From VXPQ01 sp964608315 (GTDB lineage Bacteria > Bacteroidota > Rhodothermia > Rhodothermales > VXPQ01), in contig CAZSNF010000029.1 in NCBI GenBank assembly GCA_964608315.1, positions 1 to 21,146 on the forward strand: DNA of 21,146 nt, read 5' to 3'. The notes under the pieces are model-generated. The model did no database searches and was not told the origin of the DNA. It worked only from the letters and a program-made list of their open reading frames with translations. Shown here one piece after another: positions 1 through 7,188 of the stretch (the first letter of the stretch is position 1; each line of letters begins with the position of its first letter). Both the position numbers and the translations under genes were made by a program.

Positions 1-1
1 A

Positions 2-53
2 CTGTACGCGCGAACGCGAAGCGCTGATCGAAGTAGAATTAATCAGAGGTTCC
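2..53 (-). repeat. Dispersed intergenic repeat, copy A
   Basis: Read on the minus strand it starts just after the aroK stop with a diverged form of the repeat head (ggaacctctgat for ggatgctctgat). It then shares the core attctacttcgatcag with copy D at 10658-10713 and the tail cagcgcttcgc with copy B at 8952-9004. The window starts at its far end, so the copy may continue beyond the edge. No coding potential is visible. Confidence 0.7.
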
Positions 54-54
54 T

Positions 55-615
55 TTATTCCTCGTTCGCCTGCGAAGCAAAGCGCTCCAGCGCTTCCGCC
101 GCCCTGACGACGAGGGCGTCTACCGTTTCTGCGTCCGCATCCAGCGCGATATCCGCTTGCGCATAGAACGATTCGCGCTGCGCCAGCAATGCCGCGATGC
201 GTTTACGCAGGGCAGATCCGGACAAGGGACGGCCTTGTTCATGCAGCAGGGGACGCGAGGCGGTTTCCTGCGCAAGCCGATCCGCCAGCCGCCGGGGCGT
301 CATGCGGAGATAGATCAGGCACCCCTGCGACCGAACGAGCCGCATGTTTTCCTCCCGGGCGACCGCGCCGCCTCCAAGGGCAATGACAATCCGGTCGCCG
401 CGCGACGCCGCGCGCAAGCCCTCGGCTTCGAGGCGTCGGAACGCTTCTTCTCCCCGATTGGCGAAGATGGCCTGTATCGTACAACCCGCCTCTTGCTCGA
501 TGCGCCGGTCCAGATCGACGAAATCATATCCAAGCTGGTCCGCGAGTCGGGGTCCGAGGGCGCTCTTGCCGCTCCCCATAAAACCCGTCAGATAGATGCG
601 CGCAGGAACGGTCAT
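55..615 (-). CDS. aroK: Shikimate kinase
   Basis: Phosphorylates the 3-hydroxyl of shikimate with ATP in the chorismate pathway; cytoplasmic and monomeric in the family. Read from the ATG at 615 it is 186 aa, close to the usual 170-180. The P-loop GFMGSGKS is at residues 11-18, the substrate-binding aspartates are in DFVDLD (31-36), GEEAFR (56-61) supplies the conserved Arg, the glycine-rich ALGGGA is at 79-84, and the lid arginine is in SRPLL (120-124). The open frame continues upstream to 753, but that extension is Arg-rich and unlike the family. ATG 624 is a possible alternative start. No good Shine-Dalgarno sequence is visible for either. It diverges from truA, and a repeat copy begins two bases past its TAA. 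The function call is near certain; only the exact start is open. Confidence 0.95.
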   Translation of the reverse strand: MTVPARIYLTGFMGSGKSALGPRLADQLGYDFVDLDRRIEQEAGCTIQAIFANRGEEAFRRLEAEGLRAASRGDRIVIALGGGAVAREENMRLVRSQGCLIYLRMTPRRLADRLAQETASRPLLHEQGRPLSGSALRKRIAALLAQRESFYAQADIALDADAETVDALVVRAAEALERFASQANEE

Positions 616-625
616 CGGGGGCATT

Positions 626-642
626 CCGGGAATATATCCCGG
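626..642. promoter_or_regulatory. Palindrome in the aroK leader
   Basis: CCGGGA and TCCCGG arms of 6 bp flank a 5-base centre, 11 bases upstream of the ATG at 615 and 2 bases upstream of the alternative ATG at 624. It could be an operator or an mRNA hairpin controlling translation of aroK. The rest of the divergent 616-818 region shows no further clear motif except TAAAAT at 784-789 ahead of truA. Confidence 0.3.
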
Positions 643-693
643 TCTGTGTGCAAATGGTCGGTGGAAAAACGTTCCCCGGCGCAGGCGTACGGG

Positions 694-699
694 ATTATA
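694..699 (-). promoter_or_regulatory. Possible -10 element for aroK
   Basis: The minus strand reads TATAAT exactly, about 80 bases upstream of the aroK ATG at 615. The hexamer at the expected -35 spacing (about 717-722, gcttca on the minus strand) is a poor match. A Bacteroidota-type promoter would not need it. This is a motif match only. Confidence 0.3.
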
Positions 700-818
700 G
701 CGGCGGCGAACGATCCTGAAGCAGGCGTTCGATCTGCTGGCGGTGCAACCCAACCGGCGCGTACAGGGTATTCTGAAGTATCCTAAAATACGATATCCGC
801 CGATGCGGCGCGCATGCG

Positions 819-1568
819 ATGCCTGTATACCGCATGACCATAGAATACGACGGGACGCCCTTTTCCGGATGGCAAATTCAGCCGGGCAGGCCGACGGTGC
901 AAGGCGCGCTCGAAGCCGCGCTCGCCACCGCCTTGCGTACCCCGACGGGAATCGTCGGAGCAGGACGCACCGACGCCGGGGTACATGCCCGGGGGCAAGT
1001 GGCGCATTTTGTCGCCGACGCCTCTCCCGGGGAAGCCGGGATAGATACTCGTCGCCTGCTCGCTTCCCTGAACGGCCTGCTTCCCGACGCCATAGCAGTC
1101 CGCGATCTTGCCGAGGCGCCCGACGGTTTTCACGCGCGCTACGACGCCCGCCTCCGGCGCTACCGCTACTACGTCGCCACCGGGTTTCGCGCGCTGGATC
1201 GGCATATGCGGGTCCATATCCGGCCGGAGCCGGATTTCGCGCGCATGCAGGCCGCTGCCGATACGCTCCTCGGCGAACACGACTTCAATACGTTCTGTCT
1301 TGCGCAGTCGGAAACGAAGAACCGTGTTTGCACCCTGCACGAGGCGCGCTGGACGCGCGAATCAGACGACGGGGACGCCTGTTTCGAGATAACGGGAAAC
1401 AGGTTCCTGCACGGCATGGTGCGCGCGCTGGTGGGAACGCTGCTGGAGATAGGGCACGGCAAACGTCCCGTGGAAGATATGGCTCGCCTTCTTATTCGGA
1501 AAGACCGCCGCGCCGCCGGTCCGGCGGCGCCCGCCCATGGGCTTGTGCTCGAAAAAGTAGCGTACTGA
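819..1568 (+). CDS. truA: tRNA pseudouridine(38-40) synthase TruA
   Basis: Isomerises uridines 38-40 in the anticodon arm of many tRNAs; a cytoplasmic homodimer in the family. The 249 aa are the normal length. The opening IEYDGTPFSGWQIQ (residues 8-21) is the TruA signature. GAGRTDAGVHARGQV (47-61) holds the catalytic Asp at 52. FLHGMVRALVGTLLEIG near the C-terminus is also characteristic. ATG 819 begins MPVYRMTIEYDG; an internal ATG five codons later is possible. It diverges from aroK and converges with rnhB, leaving 92 bases without an obvious intrinsic terminator. Confidence 0.97.
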   Translation: MPVYRMTIEYDGTPFSGWQIQPGRPTVQGALEAALATALRTPTGIVGAGRTDAGVHARGQVAHFVADASPGEAGIDTRRLLASLNGLLPDAIAVRDLAEAPDGFHARYDARLRRYRYYVATGFRALDRHMRVHIRPEPDFARMQAAADTLLGEHDFNTFCLAQSETKNRVCTLHEARWTRESDDGDACFEITGNRFLHGMVRALVGTLLEIGHGKRPVEDMARLLIRKDRRAAGPAAPAHGLVLEKVAY

Positions 1569-1644
1569 AAAATACGCTGGTTTGCGTTGGCGCCGCCGCT
1601 CCATTGCGCCGCCTCCCCGCACCCCGTGCATCCATCCATGCGAC

Positions 1645-1720
1645 GCCGGGCCAGCGCCGCCTACGACAAACGGAACGAACGACGATGATGCGGGCTGGGG
1701 CCGTGCCGGGCCAGCGCCGC
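1645..1720. repeat. 16-bp direct repeat around the rnhB stop
   Basis: gccgggccagcgccgc occurs at 1645-1660, directly after the rnhB stop, and again at 1705-1720 inside the last 20 codons of rnhB. The copies lie 60 bases apart with unrelated sequence between. It may be a relic of local duplication or chance in GC-rich DNA. Confidence 0.5.
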
Positions 1721-2272
1721 ATAGTGCTGCTTTACAGGATACCCTGCATTCGCCTTCCACCCATAAGCGGGATAGTCGTCATGCAACCTGTGCATCAGAC
1801 GATCTCGCTCCACCTTGGCGATAACAGACGCCGCCGCAATAGAACGGCGCAGGCGGTCGCCCCGTACGACCGTTTCGGCGGGGCACGGCGGATCGGGAAA
1901 ACACCGGTTCCCGTCGATCAGCAAGTAATCCGGCGCGGGGGCCAGATTCTGAACGGCGCGCCGCATGGCCTCCATGGCGGCATGGAGAATATTCAGGCGG
2001 TCTATTTCCTGCGGCGAACACAAACCCACGCCGACAATCGAAGCGCTGGCCCGAATCCCCTCGGCCACTCGTTCGCGCGCGGGCCGCGAAAGCAATTTGC
2101 TGTCGGTCAGTTCGGGAAGATGCAAATCGGGAGTCAGTATCACGGCGGCGGCCACCACAGGGCCCGCCAGGCATCCTCGCCCCGCCTCGTCTACGCCGGC
2201 AATGCGCTCGTAGCCCTGCGAACGAAGCGCATCTTCGAAACGCCGCGAAGGAAGTCCGGACCGGGAAGCCAT
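1661..2272 (-). CDS. rnhB: Ribonuclease HII
   Basis: Cleaves the RNA strand of RNA-DNA hybrids and nicks at ribonucleotides left in DNA. The 203 aa match the family length. GVDEAGRG (26-33) holds the Asp-Glu metal ligands D28/E29. LLIDGNRCFP (117-126) holds the third acidic residue, D120. ASVIAKVERDRLM (148-160) holds the fourth, and HRRSF near the C-terminus is also conserved. The ATG at 2272 is only 14 bases after the MurF-like stop, so the two are probably co-transcribed. No Shine-Dalgarno sequence is seen. A 16-base segment spanning codons Ala-Ala-Leu-Ala-Arg is duplicated just past the stop (separate entry). Confidence 0.96.
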   Translation of the reverse strand: MASRSGLPSRRFEDALRSQGYERIAGVDEAGRGCLAGPVVAAAVILTPDLHLPELTDSKLLSRPARERVAEGIRASASIVGVGLCSPQEIDRLNILHAAMEAMRRAVQNLAPAPDYLLIDGNRCFPDPPCPAETVVRGDRLRRSIAAASVIAKVERDRLMHRLHDDYPAYGWKANAGYPVKQHYAALARHGPSPHHRRSFRLS

Positions 2273-2286
2273 AGCGATACCGGCGG

Positions 2287-3909
2287 CTATTCGTCGTACT
2301 GATCCGGCAAGTCGTTCTCGTAGAGGACCACGTCTCCTTTACGAAGAAACGTCGCCAGGAAAGCCTGCGCATCCCGCAACGCGTCGAAAACATGCAGATT
2401 TTCCGCCGGAAACCCTTTGCTGCGCAGCCCTTCCCGGATGGGCGCGGTTTGCTTGCGGCCCACCAGCAGCGCCACATCCGCATGGTCGGCGATATGCGCT
2501 CCCAGTACGCGATTTTCTTCCTGTTGCCGCTCGCCAAGCTCGATCATGCCGGGCGTTACGACAATGCGCCGCCCCGAACGGAAAGCGCCAAGAATCTCCA
2601 CCGCGTTCCGGGCGCCCACCGGGTTGGCGTTGAACGCGTCGTCGATGACGGTTACCGGGCCTTCCCGCCGCAACTGAAGCCGGTGCGGCACGGGCTCAAG
2701 CCGCTCCACGGCATGCGCCATCTGGCGCAAACGCAATCCCGTCTCGCATCCGACCGCCAGCCCGAGAAGTATGTTGGTTACGTTGTGCGCCCCAAGAAGC
2801 CGGGTCTGGAAGCGCTGCTCCATTCCGTTTTCGCCGCGTACGACAAAGGACGTTCCGCAATGGTCGTACCGAATATCGAAGGCGGCAAGGTCGGCGTCCG
2901 GGTTGCCTTGCGCGGAAATGCGCCATACCCGGCCAGGGGCCTGCGCCTGCATGGCCGCCACCCGCTCGTCGTCCACGTTCAGCACCGCCACGCCGTCTGC
3001 ATCCATGCGGGAGATCATCCGGCCTTTCTCTTCCGCAATGCGGTCCATGGTCCCCATGCTCTCCAGATGCGCAATCCCTATCGTCGTAACGACGCCGATA
3101 TGCGGTCGGACGATATCGCACAATTCGTCCATATCGCCCGGATGCCGGATACCCATTTCCAGCGCCAGCGCCTGATGCTCCGGCCGCAGCATGGTATTGA
3201 CCACCAGACAAAGGCCCATGGGCGTATTGTAGGAACCCGGCGTAATCAGGGTTTGGCGGCGCAGGCCAAGCAGGTCCCCTGTAATGGCCTTGACGCTCGT
3301 TTTTCCATAGGAACCGGTAACCGCGACGATTTTCAGGTCCGGGCGGCGGGCAAGGCGGCGGCGGGCCTGTCGCTTGAAGCCCTCCCGGACGCATCGTTCC
3401 ACCGGAGCCATGACCCCAGCAGCGACAAGCACCCAGCCCGGCGCCAGAAAATCCGCCAGAAACAGCCCGCCCAGATACCAGAGCAGGTCCGCAAGGTCGC
3501 CCCGCAACCACAAAAAGGCTCCCGCCGCAACGGGCAGCAACGCCAGCAACGCGGCCGTCGCCAGCAAGCGCCGCAGTCGGGGCGTATGCTTCAGCGGTTT
3601 TTTGTCGCGGTCGCTCCGGTAGCGCCGCGAAGAAGCAAACGTAACGGCCCAGAGCGGCAGAACAACCGCCATCACCGGAAACGGATCGAACAGGGCGACG
3701 CAAACCGCCGCAAGAACCCACTCCGCAAGCGCCAGCTGATGAGACCGGCGAAATACCAGCGTACGAAAACGATGGGCGACCCAGGCCCGAAATTCCCCGG
3801 ACTTGTAGCCGTGCAACTGGAAAATATGCAGAAAATAGCGCAGCCGCCGAGCGGCGCGCCATCCCGCGAAAAGCGTTGCAACAAGAACAAGCAATGGAAC
3901 AAGGAACAT
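2287..3909 (-). CDS. Membrane-anchored MurF-like Mur ligase
   Basis: Mur ligase-family protein, most like MurF, which joins D-Ala-D-Ala to the UDP-MurNAc-tripeptide. Read from ATG 3909 it is 540 aa, against about 450 for typical MurF. The usual N-terminal UDP-binding domain is not visible. Instead, residues 1-170 contain about five hydrophobic segments (near 2-17, 60-75, 77-92, 116-135, 140-170) separated by basic stretches. The ATP-binding loop TGSYGKTS is at 198-205, EMGIRHPGDMDEL at 251-263, TIGIAHLESMG near 276-286, and the MurF-like IDDAFNANP at 422-430. A TTG at 3969 would add 20 residues but lies before a better start. It sits between an alpha/beta hydrolase (upstream) and rnhB (downstream). 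The ligase family is sure; that it is the cell's functional MurF rather than a paralogue is an inference. Confidence 0.85.
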   Translation of the reverse strand: MFLVPLLVLVATLFAGWRAARRLRYFLHIFQLHGYKSGEFRAWVAHRFRTLVFRRSHQLALAEWVLAAVCVALFDPFPVMAVVLPLWAVTFASSRRYRSDRDKKPLKHTPRLRRLLATAALLALLPVAAGAFLWLRGDLADLLWYLGGLFLADFLAPGWVLVAAGVMAPVERCVREGFKRQARRRLARRPDLKIVAVTGSYGKTSVKAITGDLLGLRRQTLITPGSYNTPMGLCLVVNTMLRPEHQALALEMGIRHPGDMDELCDIVRPHIGVVTTIGIAHLESMGTMDRIAEEKGRMISRMDADGVAVLNVDDERVAAMQAQAPGRVWRISAQGNPDADLAAFDIRYDHCGTSFVVRGENGMEQRFQTRLLGAHNVTNILLGLAVGCETGLRLRQMAHAVERLEPVPHRLQLRREGPVTVIDDAFNANPVGARNAVEILGAFRSGRRIVVTPGMIELGERQQEENRVLGAHIADHADVALLVGRKQTAPIREGLRSKGFPAENLHVFDALRDAQAFLATFLRKGDVVLYENDLPDQYDE

Positions 3910-3993
3910 GGAACCCGGTGCAGCGTCAAATGTTTTTGCAGTAACTTGGCTTGCGGAAGCCGCTTGCAAACGAACGAAGTCTGCAAGGCGGCG

Positions 3994-4827
3994 TCAGCAA
4001 TCTGTTTCGAGAAAATGCCGGGTGGCGGCGATAAACGTGGCGAAATCGTCCATATAGCCGTAATGCCCCGCATTTTCGAGCGTAACGAGGCCCGCATCGG
4101 GGATGGCGCGTACAAGATATTCCATCTGCCGTTGCGATACGGCCGTATCCTGATCGCCTCGAAAAAGCAGCGCGGGAACATCGATTTCCTGCACCTGCTC
4201 GTCGAGATGGCAGGTAACCATGCGAACGAAAACGCGGCGCATGACCCCTTCGACGGAACGGTAATCCGACGAACCCAGCATGCGCCAGACAAGCGAATGT
4301 CGTAACCAGTCTAGGCCGTATGCGCGAAGCGGTTCGGGCGCCCACCGAAAAGGCGCCTTAAGCGCCTGGGCCGCGGTCCGGCGAACGTAATACCCGACGG
4401 ACCTGCGGGGCGCGACGCCCGAAGGACTGACAAGCGCCAGACGACGGATCAACCGTTTATACGCCGGATGCGAAGCCATATAAAGCGCAATCCGCCCCCC
4501 GTTGGAGTGCCCGACGATCGTGACCGGCTGCCCGACATGCATATCCAGAACCTCCCTGATCAGCGCAGCGTGCTCCGGAACGCCCATGACCTCCTCGGGC
4601 GGCGGCGAATGACCGTGCCCGGGAAGATCGATATTCACGACCCGGTAATCCGGGGCCAGCGCCTCGGCGATCGGGGCCATATGGGCCGCGCTGCTTCCCC
4701 AGCCGTGGAGCAGGAGCACGGGCGCGCCCTCAGCGTTGCCCGTAATTGCGCAGCCCAGCATGTCCGCGCCGTACGACGCAGGCGCCGCGGCGCCGTTGTG
4801 CGCTTTCGATGACGCTTTGGAACTCAT
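3994..4827 (-). CDS. Alpha/beta-fold hydrolase
   Basis: Serine hydrolase of unknown substrate. From ATG 4827 it is 277 aa. The oxyanion motif HGWG is at 41-44, the nucleophile elbow GHSNGG puts Ser at 108, the acid is in GDQDTAV (Asp about 227), and the catalytic His is in NAGHYGYMDD (about 255). No signal peptide or membrane segment is visible, so it is likely cytoplasmic. A short AGGG precedes the ATG. An upstream TTG at 4917 is in frame, but the extra 30 residues look non-conserved. It leads the operon with the MurF-like ligase, which makes a role in envelope precursor or lipid metabolism plausible but unproven. The family call is strong; no specific function can be given. Confidence 0.88.
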   Translation of the reverse strand: MSSKASSKAHNGAAAPASYGADMLGCAITGNAEGAPVLLLHGWGSSAAHMAPIAEALAPDYRVVNIDLPGHGHSPPPEEVMGVPEHAALIREVLDMHVGQPVTIVGHSNGGRIALYMASHPAYKRLIRRLALVSPSGVAPRRSVGYYVRRTAAQALKAPFRWAPEPLRAYGLDWLRHSLVWRMLGSSDYRSVEGVMRRVFVRMVTCHLDEQVQEIDVPALLFRGDQDTAVSQRQMEYLVRAIPDAGLVTLENAGHYGYMDDFATFIAATRHFLETDC

Positions 4828-4834
4828 TGCCCTG

Positions 4835-4858
4835 CTATGCTGTTGGAGCGCCGTACAT
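4835..4858 (-). other. Possible 7-codon leader ORF before the hydrolase
   Basis: The minus strand carries GGAGGAAGATAGG directly followed by ATG, encoding MYGAPTA and a TAG that ends 7 bases before the hydrolase ATG, in a different frame. The Shine-Dalgarno sequence is stronger than that of the hydrolase itself. It may be a translational-coupling leader or coincidence. Confidence 0.25.
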
Positions 4859-5094
4859 CCTATCTTCCTCCGGATTTTCCGTTTTTCGGGCCGCTCGCCC
4901 TGGAAACCGGGATGCAATGGTCCTGCGAATCTTCGTCGGGCTTTTCATCGGTCGGTTTCCCGCCGCATGACGTATGCGGTCCTAATGTACGAAGCGCGCC
5001 GCGCCCATTCCTGTTGCATCGAATTATTGTTGCCTGACAGGGTGGTCGCCTGCGCCGCGTACAGTACGTTTTCGCGATCAATGCACTGAATTAT

Positions 5095-6213
5095 ATGCCA
5101 GAAAAAAACTTTGAAGGTATCCTCGAAATGATCGGGGGTAAAAAATTCGGCTTTATCCGGACCTTTCGCCCGGATTTGCCAAAGGGGAACAGCGACCCCT
5201 TTACGTCGCCGCCGCTGGTGCGAAAATTTCATCTTCGGGACGGATGCCTCTTGACGGGCACCCTGCGACCGGGTCGAAAAGGCGCCCTGCAAGTAGCCCG
5301 CATCGATAGCGTGATGGGCATGCCGCCCGAAAAATGGGCCGAGATCGCCGATTTCGATGGCGGACAAACCATCTATCCGGACGAAAAGCTGGAGCTGATT
5401 ACCGCTCCGGGGGAAATTTCCATGCGCGTTGTGGACCTGGTCTCCCCCATCGGCAAGGGGCAACGCGCCCTGATCGTGGCGCCCCCCCGCACGGGCAAAA
5501 CGATTCTGTTGAAAAAAATGGCTGCGGCGATCACGCAGAATCATCCGGAAGTGGCGCTGGTGGCGCTCCTCGTCGACGAGCGGCCCGAAGAAGTCACCGA
5601 CTTCAAACGGGCCACGGCGGCCCAGGTGTTCGCCTCGTCGAACGACCGGGAGGAAGACAACCATGTCCGCGTCTCCACGCTTGCGCTCGAATATTCCCGA
5701 CGCCTTGTGGAAACAGGCAAGGACGTCGTGCTGCTGCTTGATTCGCTGACCAGGCTGGGACGGACCTTCAATCTGTACCTGGGCGGAAGCGGGCGTACGC
5801 TTTCGGGCGGCCTGGACGCGAAAGCCTTGCAAATTCCCCGACGGATATTCGGCTCGGCCCGCAATATCGAGGGGGGCGGATCGCTTACCATCGTGGCTAC
5901 GGCGCTCATCGAAACGGGCAGCCGCATGGACGATGTGATTTTCGAAGAATTCAAGGGCACGGGCAATTCGGAAATCGTGCTCGACCGGGAAATGGCCGAC
6001 AAACGCATTTTCCCGGCGATCAACTTGCGCAAAAGCGGTACGCGCAACGAAGAGCGGCTCCTCGGAGACGCCATCGCGCAGCATCATCGACTGTTCCGGG
6101 CGCTGAACTCGCGGCCCCCTGTCGAGGCCATGCAGGCGCTGATTCGGCATTTGCAGCAATCGCCCACGAACGCGCACCTGCTCAACGAACTGGTGCCGAG
6201 CGAGGCGTATTGA
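5095..6213 (+). CDS. rho: Transcription termination factor Rho, short form
   Basis: Hexameric RNA-dependent ATPase that ends transcription. At 372 aa it is shorter than the 419 of E. coli and much shorter than typical Bacteroidota Rho. The cold-shock RNA-binding domain starts at once (GILEMIGGKKFGFIRT, 8-23), so the N-terminal helical domain is absent. The Walker A APPRTGKT is at 129-136, DERPEEVTDF with the catalytic Glu at 161-170, LLLDSLTRLGRTFN at 213-226, the R-loop region GGSGRTLSGGLDAKAL at 230-245, and FEEFKGTGNSEI at 283-293. The frame upstream closes at TGA 5035-5037 with no ATG, GTG or TTG between, so no N-domain can be recovered in frame. It is the first of six co-oriented genes and has no visible Shine-Dalgarno sequence. 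Confidence 0.96.
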   Translation: MPEKNFEGILEMIGGKKFGFIRTFRPDLPKGNSDPFTSPPLVRKFHLRDGCLLTGTLRPGRKGALQVARIDSVMGMPPEKWAEIADFDGGQTIYPDEKLELITAPGEISMRVVDLVSPIGKGQRALIVAPPRTGKTILLKKMAAAITQNHPEVALVALLVDERPEEVTDFKRATAAQVFASSNDREEDNHVRVSTLALEYSRRLVETGKDVVLLLDSLTRLGRTFNLYLGGSGRTLSGGLDAKALQIPRRIFGSARNIEGGGSLTIVATALIETGSRMDDVIFEEFKGTGNSEIVLDREMADKRIFPAINLRKSGTRNEERLLGDAIAQHHRLFRALNSRPPVEAMQALIRHLQQSPTNAHLLNELVPSEAY

Positions 6214-6295
6214 CACGTGAAAACTTGCGGCGGAGGTTATATTTTCCGCCTTGCGGCGTCTATAGGGAAAACGCAGGACTTTCCCGTTTCACCGC

Positions 6296-7063
6296 TTGAT
6301 CAACGTTTTCGCTATCGTGTCGAATCCTCTTGAACGAATCGAACCCGTCTGCGACCCGGATATCCGATACCAGGTCCCCATCCGCAATTGGGCGGAAAAA
6401 GAACGCCCCAGCGAGCGCATGCTGAGCGGTCAGCCCGACGGCTTATCGGACGCCGAACTGATCGGCGTACTGTTTCGATCAGGCACCCACACCCGTTCCG
6501 GCTCCGTATCGGCCATTCAACTGGGGCGTACGCTGCTGCATACGTTCGGCGCATTGCGCGATCTGTCCCGCCGCGACACGCGGGAAATGATGCGCGTGGC
6601 GGGCGTCGGCCCGGCCAAGGCGGCCCAGCTTGCCGCCGCGTTCGAGATCGGGCGGCGCGTAGAAGCGCAGCAACTTGATCGCAGGGAAATCCGGGTATGC
6701 TCGCCCAACGACGTGGCGGCGGTCTACATACCTAAATTGCGCGATTTGCGGACGGAAGTATTCGACCTCGTTTTGCTCAATACGGCGAACGTCATTATCT
6801 CCAATATTCGGTTGAGCGGGGGAGGCCTTTCGTCCAGCATCGTCGAACCGAGGGCCGTGTTCCAGCAAGCCGTCCTGGAGAACGCCGCTTCAGTGATCTG
6901 CGTACACAACCATCCGTCCGGGAACCCGGAACCGAGCCAGGAAGACATCCGAATCACCCGGCAACTGGTGTCCGCAGGCAAAATCATGGGCATTCCCATT
7001 CACGATCATCTCATCGTGGCGGGAAACCAGTATACCTCCATGGCGGAGCGTCAGTTGTTGTAG
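6296..7063 (+). CDS. radC: RadC-family JAB/MPN-domain protein
   Basis: RadC (UPF0758) proteins pair a helix-hairpin-helix region with a JAMM metal-binding domain. The old DNA-repair label is doubtful and the biochemical role is unclear. IRNWAEKERPSERML (29-43) is the usual opening, GVGPAKAAQL (103-112) is the hairpin, and HNHPSGNPEPSQED (204-217) gives the full JAMM motif H-x-H-x7-S-x2-D, followed by HDHLIVAGNQYTSM. All 255 aa are intact. The conserved opening lies upstream of the first in-frame ATG (codon 42), so translation must begin at a non-ATG codon: TTG 6296 as given, or GTG 6317. Neither has a good Shine-Dalgarno sequence. A repeat copy overlaps the last base of its TAG. Confidence 0.93.
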   Translation: MINVFAIVSNPLERIEPVCDPDIRYQVPIRNWAEKERPSERMLSGQPDGLSDAELIGVLFRSGTHTRSGSVSAIQLGRTLLHTFGALRDLSRRDTREMMRVAGVGPAKAAQLAAAFEIGRRVEAQQLDRREIRVCSPNDVAAVYIPKLRDLRTEVFDLVLLNTANVIISNIRLSGGGLSSSIVEPRAVFQQAVLENAASVICVHNHPSGNPEPSQEDIRITRQLVSAGKIMGIPIHDHLIVAGNQYTSMAERQLL

Positions 7064-7078
7064 GATGCTCTGATCTGC
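7063..7078 (+). repeat. Dispersed intergenic repeat, copy C (partial)
   Basis: ggatgctctgat matches the head of copies B and D exactly, followed by ctgc as in copy B. The copy is truncated, lacking the spacer and second arm. It starts at the last base of the radC stop codon. The remaining bases to 7188 show no clear motif. Confidence 0.55.
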
Positions 7079-7188
7079 GTATCCCTTGACGGTTTCCCGG
7101 CGCTTGCGGAATCATACGGGCGCCTTTCCCTGTATGAGGGCCGCATTCCGGCTTGCCCGGACATTTTTACGCACTCGTTTGCCTTGCC

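Noticed and set aside
2392..4305. 637-codon plus-strand open frame opposite the MurF-like and hydrolase genes
   Set aside because: It spans two real genes and their junction and has low-complexity basic composition.
4945..6216. 423-codon minus-strand open frame opposite rho
   Set aside because: Rho on the plus strand has every family motif; the antisense frame has none.
6229..6250. GGCGGA/TCCGCC inverted repeat after rho as an intrinsic terminator
   Set aside because: The stem is only 6 bp and no T-run follows.
6317..6333. gtcgaatcc resembling a tRNA T-loop
   Set aside because: No acceptor stem, anticodon arm or D arm around it; no tRNA seen anywhere in the window.
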